From Paenibacillus sp. FSL K6-1096 (GTDB lineage Bacteria > Bacillota > Bacilli > Paenibacillales > Paenibacillaceae), in NCBI RefSeq assembly GCF_037977055.1, contig NZ_CP150274.1, positions 2,728,001 through 2,792,000 of the forward strand: a stretch of 64,000 bases of DNA, written 5' to 3'. The stretch's first letter is position 1. Every line of letters begins with the position of its first letter. The notes under the pieces were generated by a model. That model was not told the origin of the DNA. It worked only from the letters and a program-made list of their open reading frames with translations, and searched no databases. Position numbers and translations under genes: made by a program. This document shows, in pieces, positions 44,663 through 51,631 of the stretch.

Positions 44663-45439
44663 TTATATCCCGGCCCCGTCCTTCAGCTCAAGCTCATCCA
44701 CCTTCTCGAAGTAATTCAATACCTTGAGCCGCAGCTCTTGAAAGGAGGTTGTTGTTTTCTTGCGCGGATAAGGAAGATCAATGGGAACGATTTTGCGGAT
44801 CCGGCCGGGGCGGGGCTCCAGAATGACCACCCGGTTCCCCAGGAACACGGCTTCATCAATATCATGGGTCACAAAAATCATTGTCGTCCGGTTCCGCCGC
44901 CAAATGTCGAGCAGCACCGCCTGCATATGCGCCCGGGTAAAAGCATCCAGCGCGCCAAAGGGCTCATCCAGCAGCAGAACCTTGGGACTGCGCAGCAGTG
45001 CCCGGGCAATCGCTACCCGTTGGGCCATCCCTCCCGACAGCTCGCGGGGATAGGACTTCTCGAAGCCGCCGAGCTTCACCAGCTCAATCAGCTCATCTAC
45101 CCGCTGCCGGATATCCGGCCTGCCCAGCGGCAGATCCGAGGCAATATTCTTCTCTACTGTAAGCCAGGGAAACAAGCGGTGCTCCTGAAAAATAAACCCC
45201 TTATCAATTCCCGGCCCGCTGATCGCCGCTCCCTCCAGGGTAACACTGCCGGTATAGCCGGTATCCAGACCGGCAATGATGCGCAGCAGGGTGCTTTTGC
45301 CGCAGCCGCTGGGTCCAATCACCGTGATGAACTCGCCCTCCTGTACCTGCAGGTCCACATCCTCCAGCGCCTGCACCTGGCCTCCAGCGGTATCAAAGTG
45401 CTTATTCAGTTCTGTAATAGACAACAAAGCCTCTCCCAT
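44663..45439 (-). CDS. Sulfonate/nitrate-type ABC transporter ATPase (SsuB/TauB-like)
   Basis: A 258-residue ATPase. Walker A is G-P-S-G-C-G-K-S-T near residue 43, the Q-loop F-Q-E-H-R-L-F near 85, the signature L-S-G-G-M-A-Q-R near 138, Walker [11 protein letters not shown] near 157, and the switch His is in F-V-T-H-D-I-D-E-A. The family powers import of aliphatic sulfonates, taurine, nitrate or thiamine precursors. It is the first gene of the six-gene operon. GGAGG precedes ATG. A hairpin with a T tract stands between the promoter and this gene. Confidence 0.92.
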   Translation of the reverse strand: MGEALLSITELNKHFDTAGGQVQALEDVDLQVQEGEFITVIGPSGCGKSTLLRIIAGLDTGYTGSVTLEGAAISGPGIDKGFIFQEHRLFPWLTVEKNIASDLPLGRPDIRQRVDELIELVKLGGFEKSYPRELSGGMAQRVAIARALLRSPKVLLLDEPFGALDAFTRAHMQAVLLDIWRRNRTTMIFVTHDIDEAVFLGNRVVILEPRPGRIRKIVPIDLPYPRKKTTTSFQELRLKVLNYFEKVDELELKDGAGI

Positions 45440-45474
45440 ATCTGCTCCTCCTCCTGGCTGAATTCTATTAGTAA

Positions 45475-45520
45475 CAAAAAACAGAGGGACCTCGCGCTAC
45501 AATCACGCAGGCACCTCTGT
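45475..45520 (-). terminator. Leader terminator/attenuator before the sulfonate-type operon
   Basis: On the minus strand ACAGAGG (45520-45514) pairs with CCTCTGT (45487-45481), with a further imperfect GCCTGCG/CGCGAGG inner stem, and six T follow. It lies about 55 bases downstream of the likely start of transcription and 35 bases before the ATPase gene. A terminator inside the leader suggests attenuation, but no known riboswitch or T-box signature is visible upstream of it. Confidence 0.6.
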
Positions 45521-45574
45521 ATGTACAGTCGGCAAGTTATAATCCAAAGTAATTTGATTGGAATTTGTAAATTT

Positions 45575-45603
45575 AAAATATCATCCCTCAGTTGATCTGT
45601 CAA
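45575..45603 (-). promoter_or_regulatory. Sigma-A promoter of the sulfonate-type operon
   Basis: TTGACA (45603-45598) and TATTTT (45580-45575) are separated by 17 bases on the minus strand. The predicted transcript begins near 45567 and runs through the leader hairpin into the ATPase gene. Confidence 0.75.
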
Positions 45604-45723
45604 TAAAAATACACAATATCCGAGCGGATTAATTTTATTTGATGCTGACATTCTTCTGAAACTATGAATCAACAACGGCGATGCAGCCAATGTTAAATGT
45701 TATTTGCAAACTTCCACTCATAT

Positions 45724-45754
45724 ACTTACATTTAGTAAGTGTTTGTGATATACT
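45724..45754 (+). promoter_or_regulatory. Promoter of the luciferase-like gene with overlapping palindrome
   Basis: TTACAT (45726-45731) and TATACT (45749-45754) are 17 bases apart. The perfect inverted repeat ACTTAC-N5-GTAAGT (45724-45740) covers the -35 element. An operator in this place usually means repression. The repressor is not identifiable here. Confidence 0.6.
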
Positions 45755-45831
45755 GGGCTATATCCTTGCACTAACGGACAAGCTTAAGCTATGCAGTTAT
45801 CTAATATTCTGGATTATAAGGAGTCAGTACC

Positions 45832-46968
45832 ATGAATAACCAAGGGAATACACAAGCGAATGCGCAAGCAAATACGCAAGCAAAAGAAACAAGCCTGCCG
45901 GAGTTCGAATTCGGCATCTATACACTGGGGGATATCGTCACCGACTGCCATACCGGGCAGCGGATCAGCCCGCGCCAGCGCCTGCATGAAGTGATTGCCG
46001 CCGCCAAGCTTGCCGATGAGGCCGGACTGGATGTATTCGGCGTCGGCGAGCATCACCGGCTGGACTTCGTGATCTCTTCTGTACCGGTCGTGCTGGCTGC
46101 TATCGCCCAGGCAACCCAGCGGATTAAGCTTACCAGTGCCACCACTGTGCTAAGCACTATTGATCCGGTCCGCGTGTTCGAGGATTTCGCCACACTGGAC
46201 CTGCTGTCGGACGGCCGGGCGGAGATTATTGCCGGGCGGGGCGCTTTCCTGGAATCCTTCCCGCTGTTCGGCTATGAGCTGGAGGATTACCAGCAGCTGT
46301 TCAGCGAGAATCTCGATCTGCTGCTCACCCTGAACCAGCATGAGGTCATGAACTGGGAGGGCCGATTCCGCTCCCCGCTGCATAATGCCGAGATTGCCCC
46401 GCGCCCGCTCCAGCCGAAGCTGCCGCTCTGGGTCGGCATCGGCGGGTCGGCCGAGAGCGCAGCGAAGGCCGGAACGCTTGGAACCGGCATGGCTATTGCG
46501 ATTCTGAACGGCAGCCCGGAGCCGTTCCGGCAGCTGGCCGAGTCGTACCGCAATGCAGGTGCCGCCGCCGGCCACCGGCCGGAGGACCTGAAGATTGCCA
46601 TCACCAGCCACGGCTATATCGCCAAGACTACGCAGCAGGCATTGGATGAGTATTACCCTTATTACTACAGCTACCGCAATTCGATCAGCCCGCAGCCCGG
46701 CCAGGAATACCGCGTCTCGCGCAGCGAATTCAGCCAGTTCACCTCGCCGGACAATACGCTCGCTGTGGGCAGCCCGCAGCAGATTATCGAGAAAATTCTC
46801 TACCAGCATGAGCTGTTCGGCCACCACCGCTTCATGACCCAGCTCGATATCGGCGGCCTGCCCTACGCCAAGGTAGCCGCAGCCATCGAGCTGCTCGCCA
46901 CCGAGGTCGCCCCGGTGGTCCGCCGGGAGCTTGCGAAGAAGCGGAGCGGCCTCTCCTCCGCGCAATAA
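45832..46968 (+). CDS. LLM-class flavin-dependent monooxygenase (CE1758-like)
   Basis: A 378-residue bacterial-luciferase-like protein. The N-terminus is E-F-G-I-Y-T-L-G-D, and G-V-G-E-H-H near residue 78 is the active-site strand typical of luciferase-like flavin monooxygenases; G-R-A-E-I-I-A-G-R-G near 127 and the C-terminal G-S-P-Q-Q-I-I-E-K-I also fit. The E-F-G-I-Y-T-L-G start and length resemble the CE1758 branch of the LLM group and not SsuD itself. It is divergent from the sulfonate-type operon, but the promoter carries a distinct palindrome, so co-regulation is not assured. The substrate is unknown. A ribosome site AAGGAG is present. Confidence 0.88.
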   Translation: MNNQGNTQANAQANTQAKETSLPEFEFGIYTLGDIVTDCHTGQRISPRQRLHEVIAAAKLADEAGLDVFGVGEHHRLDFVISSVPVVLAAIAQATQRIKLTSATTVLSTIDPVRVFEDFATLDLLSDGRAEIIAGRGAFLESFPLFGYELEDYQQLFSENLDLLLTLNQHEVMNWEGRFRSPLHNAEIAPRPLQPKLPLWVGIGGSAESAAKAGTLGTGMAIAILNGSPEPFRQLAESYRNAGAAAGHRPEDLKIAITSHGYIAKTTQQALDEYYPYYYSYRNSISPQPGQEYRVSRSEFSQFTSPDNTLAVGSPQQIIEKILYQHELFGHHRFMTQLDIGGLPYAKVAAAIELLATEVAPVVRRELAKKRSGLSSAQ

Positions 46969-46984
46969 CATATGTTTGGATACT

Positions 46985-47020
46985 GATGCCGCCCGGTGGA
47001 TGGGCGGCATCTCTTGTTTT
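46985..47020 (+). terminator. Intrinsic terminator of the luciferase-like gene
   Basis: GATGCCGCCC (46985-46994) pairs perfectly with GGGCGGCATC (47002-47011), followed by TCTTGTTTT. It is 17 bases past the stop. Confidence 0.85.
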
Positions 47021-47028
47021 GGCGGGTT

Positions 47029-47099
47029 CAGGTGCATTAGTGCACCTGATTTCAGCCCACCGCCCACTTTCGCCGGAACCAGGTGCACTAGTGCTCTTC
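47029..47099 (+). repeat. Array 5: two GTGCA-N4-TGCA dyads 51 bp apart
   Basis: CAGGTGCATTAGTGCACCTG at 47029-47048 is an 8-bp perfect palindrome around a 4-base centre. Its partner CAGGTGCACTAGTGCTC begins at 47080, with the second arm partly lost. Centres are 51 bases apart. It differs from arrays 1-3 in arm and gap but keeps the spacing and is followed by the same tail module. Confidence 0.75.
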
Positions 47100-47128
47100 A
47101 TTCGGCCTGCGCACCATGCCATCTGCCC

Positions 47129-47161
47129 ATTGTATTCGGTTTTTCACACACATTTGGCCCA
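47129..47161 (+). repeat. Tail module of array 5
   Basis: ATTGTATTCGGTTTTT followed by CACACACATTTGGCCCA matches the tails near 3127 and 30563 (CGCATATAT becomes CACACACAT). It lies about 34 bases after the last dyad. Confidence 0.75.
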
Positions 47162-47274
47162 CTTCCCACCAAAAGACAAACAGCCCCCCGGCATCCGCCG
47201 GAGAGCTGCGTAAAAACATAAAATCGTATTGTACCTGCTGGAAGCCTCATGAAGATGTTACTTAGCAACTCTTC

Positions 47275-47336
47275 AATGCTATCCAGTGACTTTTAATGTT
47301 ATCCAGTGACTTATGATCTAATGATTCCAGTAACTT
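47275..47336. repeat. Short degenerate repeat, AATGYTATCCAGTGACTT
   Basis: Copies start at 47275 and 47295 (one base different, 20-base step), and a weaker copy AATGATTCCAGTAACTT starts at 47320. It lies just beyond the 3-prime end of the 77-residue gene on the minus strand. Confidence 0.7.
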
Positions 47337-47351
47337 GCTTCTTTAACTTAA

Positions 47352-47585
47352 CTACGCAAATGAAGGCTTGCTGTTATCTACCTTCCCGCTGACCAGCTTC
47401 TTGTACTCATCGTCTCCGCCTTCCAGCGAAGGTGCAAGATATACACCTGGCACCGAAGGTGTAAGCTTGGTGCCGGATTTGCGTCTGGGACGGCCCTTGC
47501 TGCCCGTGCCTGGGCTGTTGCCGTCACCGCTTGCAGACCGGCGGGCACTACTGGATATACTAACGGCATTCTTCATATTCTTCAT
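47352..47585 (-). CDS. Small basic protein of unknown function, downstream of the TIR-like gene
   Basis: A 77-residue protein that I do not recognise. It is rich in Ser, Gly, Lys and Arg in its first half (G-R-P-R-R-K-S-G-T-K) and more acidic afterwards (S-L-E-G-G-D-D-E-Y-K-K-L), with no membrane segment. ATG 47585 has GGGAGG eleven to twelve bases upstream, and it begins only four bases past the stop of the TIR-like gene. The site and spacing argue that it is translated with that gene. Low sequence complexity means it could still be a chance frame. Confidence 0.55.
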   Translation of the reverse strand: MKNMKNAVSISSSARRSASGDGNSPGTGSKGRPRRKSGTKLTPSVPGVYLAPSLEGGDDEYKKLVSGKVDNSKPSFA

Positions 47586-47589
47586 CCTG

Positions 47590-48591
47590 TTAGTCCCCTC
47601 CCACTAAATGATTGACGGTACGGAACAAATCCCGGTTGTAGGCCACAACTGCGGTGAGATCCTCTGCCGACAATCCCTGATTGCCAGAGAAATGCACCGA
47701 CAGAACATGCTTCTCACCTAAAGGATAGCACAGGATATATACCTCCGCAACTTCCGTTCGCTGTAAAAACGTCCATTCTTTCGCCAAAAAAGCATCCAGC
47801 ACACCCGGCTTGCCGCCCGGCTCACCGGAGGCCGAGAACGGATACACATGCCCGCGTCCCACGTTCCCGCCCACTTGCTTCAGTCCCTCGCCTTCTTCGG
47901 CCCGCCACATGGCGGCACCGATCACCCGGCAATCCTCCGGGGCGACGAAGGAATTGCGGACCGCTTCACTGAGCGCCTGATACTTCTCCCCCGCCTGAGG
48001 GGGCGATACATTATTATTATATTGCCAAAAGAAGTGAAGGATACTTTCTTTTCGCCTAAGCTCTGAACGAAGCTGCTGCAGCTCCACGGCCGGGTCATGG
48101 TACTTGCCCTGTGCCTGAATGATATCGATAATCTTGCCGCAGCTGACATCCACCGCCGCTGTGGCATTCTCATGCTGTGCTTCATATTCCAGCGGCGTCA
48201 GCCCGGACAGATCGGACAACAGATGATACGCTTCCACATTCTCGCCCGGGATCAGATCGCTGCGGGCGGGAACCTGGTCCGGCAACAGGCAGAAAACGCG
48301 GCCGCGCCGCAGTCTGGACCAGAACAGGCCCATCTCAAACTGGGTGTTATCCCGGGTCACATAATAGTATTGTCCCCTAATCTGCGCCACATCATCCGGC
48401 GAGAAGACAAATACGGCAAAATCGCTCATATCCAGATTCCGCTCCAGCGACTCCATTGTGTATTCATTCGGCCGGAACGCGGCAGCATACCAGGGATGAA
48501 CCTCGGCGCTGCGCTTGAGCTGTTCATGAATCGCCCGGGCATAGCGGATGGATTCTCTCGAAGAACCAATGAATAATCTAGGTCTGATCAC
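47590..48591 (-). CDS. TIR-like nucleotide-binding domain protein with C-terminal sensor-like domain
   Basis: A 333-residue protein. Residues 1 to about 150 match the TIR-like (PF10137, Cap12-type) family: R-L-F-I-G-S-S-R-E-S at 5-14, D-F-A-V-F-V-F-S-P-D-D at 57-67, and R-D-N-T-Q-F-E-M-G-L-F-W at 80-91 with E86 as the likely catalytic Glu of the NADase group. After a short coiled helix (about 175-195) the C-terminal 140 residues look like a GAF-type ligand domain (D-C-R-V-I-G-A-A-M-W and V-L-S-V-H-F-S-G). The start is GTG 48591 with AAAGGAG. Possible antiphage or stress effector; the sensor end is inferred. Confidence 0.78.
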   Translation of the reverse strand: MIRPRLFIGSSRESIRYARAIHEQLKRSAEVHPWYAAAFRPNEYTMESLERNLDMSDFAVFVFSPDDVAQIRGQYYYVTRDNTQFEMGLFWSRLRRGRVFCLLPDQVPARSDLIPGENVEAYHLLSDLSGLTPLEYEAQHENATAAVDVSCGKIIDIIQAQGKYHDPAVELQQLRSELRRKESILHFFWQYNNNVSPPQAGEKYQALSEAVRNSFVAPEDCRVIGAAMWRAEEGEGLKQVGGNVGRGHVYPFSASGEPGGKPGVLDAFLAKEWTFLQRTEVAEVYILCYPLGEKHVLSVHFSGNQGLSAEDLTAVVAYNRDLFRTVNHLVGGD

Positions 48592-48816
48592 GGCGGCACT
48601 CCTTTGTGTTTCCCAATATGTAATAATTATACAGAAGTTTCCCGGCGGGGAATAGAGTTTACAATAATATTAAGGGGCTTAACAGAAATGCTTCCATCCT
48701 CGTTGTTATCCGAATCATTAACATTTTTGTAGATTTAAATTTAAATAATAAGTGTTCTCCAGCCGATGAAACGGGTAATAGCGGTATATCTATCCGGGAA
48801 ATGAGGCTTTTTGGTT
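48592..48816. promoter_or_regulatory. Divergent spacer between TIR-like gene and amidase gene
   Basis: This 225-base A/T-rich gap should carry both promoters. TATAAT is present on the minus strand at 48631-48626 without a good -35 partner. I saw nothing else that stands out. Confidence 0.4.
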
Positions 48817-49983
48817 ATGAAAAAAATACATACCGCACTCCTGGCAGCCTGTCTGCTCACTACTTCTGTGCTGCCTGTATTACCGTCTTCTACAGCCTAT
48901 GCGTTCTCCGCTTACAGCGCCAAAGTATATGCAAGCTCCCTGAATGTCCGCAGCGAGCCTGCGGCGGGTGCCGTTGTCACCGGCAATCTGGCGGGCGGCG
49001 CGGTCGTTACCGTCACCGATGAGCAGCACGGCTGGCTCAAGGTCCGGGCCGGGTCCGTCTCCGGCTGGGTCGCCGGATACTACCTGAAGCGCACCAGCGG
49101 AGCGGCAGCTTCATCCGCCGGAAGCTCATCCGGCTCCGGCAGCGTGAAAGCGCCGGTCAAGACCTCTGCGGCTTCCAGCGGGACAGCCTCCGTTACCGCC
49201 TCCTCGCTGCGCATCCGGGGCGGACCGGGAACCTCCCATGAAGTGGTCGGCTCTCTTCAGTCCGGCGACAAGGTAACCATTCTGCTCCGCCAGGGGGAAT
49301 GGGCGCGGGTCCGCACCGCCGGAGGAATGGTCGGCTGGGTAGCCGGCGAATACCTGTCAGGCGGGGGCATCCGCAATGTAAGCACAAGCACGGCTGGCTC
49401 CGGTAGTACAAGCCGGAGTGTTGTACGGAAGTCCGGCAGTATCCGCGGCAAGCTGATTGTAGTCGACCCCGGCCACGGCGGCAGCGACCCCGGGATGCTC
49501 GGCACCACCTATGACACGATGGAGAAGGATCTGACCCTGCAGACCTCACTATACCTGCGGGATTATCTCACCGCCAAGGGGGCCAGAGTCGAATTGACCC
49601 GCACCCGCGGGGACCAGAAGCCGGCCCTGTCCCAGCGGGTGCAGCTCGGGCTGCGGCTCGGTGCGGACGCTTTTGTCAGCATCCACTATAATTCCTCGCC
49701 GAAGAATGTCTCCGGCACGCTGACGTTCTTCTATTCCGAGCAGAATGATCTGCGGCTGGCAAGGGCCATTGAGACCCGGCTCGGCCAGGGCATCGGTCTG
49801 CGCAGCAACGGCCTGTCCTTCGGGAATTATCATATTCTGCGGGAGAATCCGCTGCCGTCAACCCTTGTGGAGCTGGGCTTCCTCAGCAATCCGTACGATG
49901 AATCGGTGGTGCGCAAGGCATCCTACCAGCGGAAGGCAGCCCAGGCTGTCGCCGAAGGGGTCGCAGACTATTTCAGCAATTAA
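48817..49983 (+). CDS. Secreted N-acetylmuramoyl-L-alanine amidase with SH3b domains
   Basis: A 388-residue exported cell-wall hydrolase. A signal peptide (about residues 1-27) is followed by two bacterial SH3 domains (about 30-85, 120-175; V-Y-A-S-S-L-N-V-R-S-E-P and V-T-A-S-S-L-R-I-R-G-G-P), linked by Ser/Gly-rich tracts, then an Amidase_3 domain (about 208-388). Zinc ligands are in D-P-G-H-G-G, the M-E-K-D Glu, and the His of S-I-H-Y-N-S-S. It cleaves the bond between muramic acid and the peptide. ATG 48817 has GAGG at ten bases; an in-frame TTG at 48811 is less likely. A convergent regulator gene follows. Confidence 0.92.
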   Translation: MKKIHTALLAACLLTTSVLPVLPSSTAYAFSAYSAKVYASSLNVRSEPAAGAVVTGNLAGGAVVTVTDEQHGWLKVRAGSVSGWVAGYYLKRTSGAAASSAGSSSGSGSVKAPVKTSAASSGTASVTASSLRIRGGPGTSHEVVGSLQSGDKVTILLRQGEWARVRTAGGMVGWVAGEYLSGGGIRNVSTSTAGSGSTSRSVVRKSGSIRGKLIVVDPGHGGSDPGMLGTTYDTMEKDLTLQTSLYLRDYLTAKGARVELTRTRGDQKPALSQRVQLGLRLGADAFVSIHYNSSPKNVSGTLTFFYSEQNDLRLARAIETRLGQGIGLRSNGLSFGNYHILRENPLPSTLVELGFLSNPYDESVVRKASYQRKAAQAVAEGVADYFSN

Positions 49984-49986
49984 CCC

Positions 49987-50012
49987 TTAACCCCACAAAG
50001 CGGGGCTTTAGC
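49987..50012. terminator. Short hairpin between convergent genes
   Basis: CCCC and GGGG flank ACAAAGC (about 49991-50006), with AAC before and CTTT after. A short, possibly bidirectional terminator between the amidase and YesN-type genes. Confidence 0.5.
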
Positions 50013-50027
50013 TTCGATGATGACTCT

Positions 50028-51605
50028 CTATTCAGATACCGAATTGCGGTACTCTCTCGGCGTGACTCCGGCAGTCTTTTTGAAGACACGGCTGAAATAC
50101 TTCTCATCCTCATAGCCCACCAGCTCCGCGATCTGCGCCAGGCGCAGGTTCGTGTTCTGCAGGAGGGCTTTTGCCTTGTCCACCCGCAGGCCGGTAAGAT
50201 AGTCGGACAGGTTCTCGCCGGTAATCTGCTTGAACTTGCGCGATACATTCTCCCTGCTGATGAAGAAGCGTTCGGCAATATGCTGCAGCGTCATCTCCCG
50301 GGCATAGTTCTGATTCAGATATTCTCTGATCTCCTGGACAAGCCGGGTGTCCGGGGCCTGTACGCTGCCCTTGGACAGCCGGTGCAGCAGCGCCTTTAGC
50401 CGGCTCTGCCAGCTCTCCGCCGAGAACAGCCCGCTGGCATCATAACAGGTCTCCAGGCTGATCTCCTCCTCCGGCCGCCAGCGCTTCAGCACGGACGCAA
50501 TCTCCGCCTGCTGGCGCAGGAGGCCGCTCTCTGTAAGCAGACTCTGGCCCGCCAGATGGTCCGCCCACTCCTCCACTACCCGGTCCATCCGCTCCAGATC
50601 ACCGGACAATACTGCCATTCTAAGCTTCTCCAGCTGCTCCTCCAGAGCGTAGTCTTCCAGAGGCCTACTTCCGTCTGCCTGTTCCCTGAACAGATGGATA
50701 CGGCCTTCCCGCTGCAGGAGATTCCGCTCCTTAAGCCCCTGGCGTGCCTGCTCAAAAGCCTGCCGCAGTCCCTCCGGCAACGGCTGCTGCGGACTAAGTC
50801 CGATATCCATCTGGACGCCGAACGCCTGGCAGATCGCATCGTTCATACCGAGCAGCACCTTCTCCGCCTCCGCCGGCGCGTTCCATAGCAGGACGACAAG
50901 CTCGCCGCCGCCCTTCCAGCTGCGGAAGGCGTAGCCGCTCTGGTCAGCGGCCATCACCTCATTGCAGACATTGGCCAGCACGAACGCGGTCAAGGCCACA
51001 TCGCCGTGGAACCGCTGCAACAGACCGCAGTCTGCGCCTTGCAGCGAGATGACGGCCACCCGACAGCCGGAGGCGCCGATCGGCATCCCCAGCTCCGCAC
51101 AGAGCGCCAGCTTCTGCTCATGGAAGGAGGCCTCACCGCACACCAGATCGGACAGCAGCTTCTCCCAGTAGAGCGGACGCAGCGCATTGAGCTGCATGAG
51201 CTGCTGCTGCCGCCGCTTCCGCTCCGCCTCCTCCTCCATCCACAGCTTGAAGGCATGCTCCGCAGAGGCGATGAGCTGCTTGCTGTTCAACGGCTTCAGC
51301 AGATAATCCGTCCCGCCGTAGACAATCGCCGGCTTCACGTAATTGAAATCCTGATAGCCACTGATGACAATCGTCTTCGTATGCGGATAGTGGCGATGCA
51401 GCCATTCCAGCAGCTCTGCCCCGTCCATCAGCGGCATCCGCATATCCGTGAACACCACCGCCGGCTGGTGCTCCTGCATGATCCGGGTCGCTTCCTGGCC
51501 GTTCACGGCCTCATAAATAGCGGTGATATTATATTTATCCCACGGTACAAAGTAACGGATGGCCTCCCGCACATGCTTCTCATCATCTACAATCAGCACC
51601 TTCAT
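50028..51605 (-). CDS. Response regulator with AraC output domain (YesN-like)
   Basis: A 525-residue regulator. The receiver domain (about residues 1-120) has acidic residues in V-D-D-E at its start and the phosphorylation site D54 in V-V-F-T-D-M-R-M-P. A long middle region of about 290 residues links to the AraC helix-turn-helix pair (about 425-520; H-I-A-E-R-F-F-I-S-R-E-N-V-S-R-K-F-K). ATG 51605 has AAGGAG eight to nine bases upstream. It follows the YesM-type kinase gene by 26 bases and is its probable partner. The divergent sugar ABC transporter operon is the likely target. Confidence 0.93.
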   Translation of the reverse strand: MKVLIVDDEKHVREAIRYFVPWDKYNITAIYEAVNGQEATRIMQEHQPAVVFTDMRMPLMDGAELLEWLHRHYPHTKTIVISGYQDFNYVKPAIVYGGTDYLLKPLNSKQLIASAEHAFKLWMEEEAERKRRQQQLMQLNALRPLYWEKLLSDLVCGEASFHEQKLALCAELGMPIGASGCRVAVISLQGADCGLLQRFHGDVALTAFVLANVCNEVMAADQSGYAFRSWKGGGELVVLLWNAPAEAEKVLLGMNDAICQAFGVQMDIGLSPQQPLPEGLRQAFEQARQGLKERNLLQREGRIHLFREQADGSRPLEDYALEEQLEKLRMAVLSGDLERMDRVVEEWADHLAGQSLLTESGLLRQQAEIASVLKRWRPEEEISLETCYDASGLFSAESWQSRLKALLHRLSKGSVQAPDTRLVQEIREYLNQNYAREMTLQHIAERFFISRENVSRKFKQITGENLSDYLTGLRVDKAKALLQNTNLRLAQIAELVGYEDEKYFSRVFKKTAGVTPREYRNSVSE

Positions 51606-51631
51606 AGCAGCTGCTCCTTCATCCCAAAATG

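Noticed and set aside
45475-45540. SAM or T-box riboswitch before the sulfonate-type operon
   Set aside because: The hairpin is clear, but neither the T-box core GGTGGNACC nor the S-box conserved segments are present.
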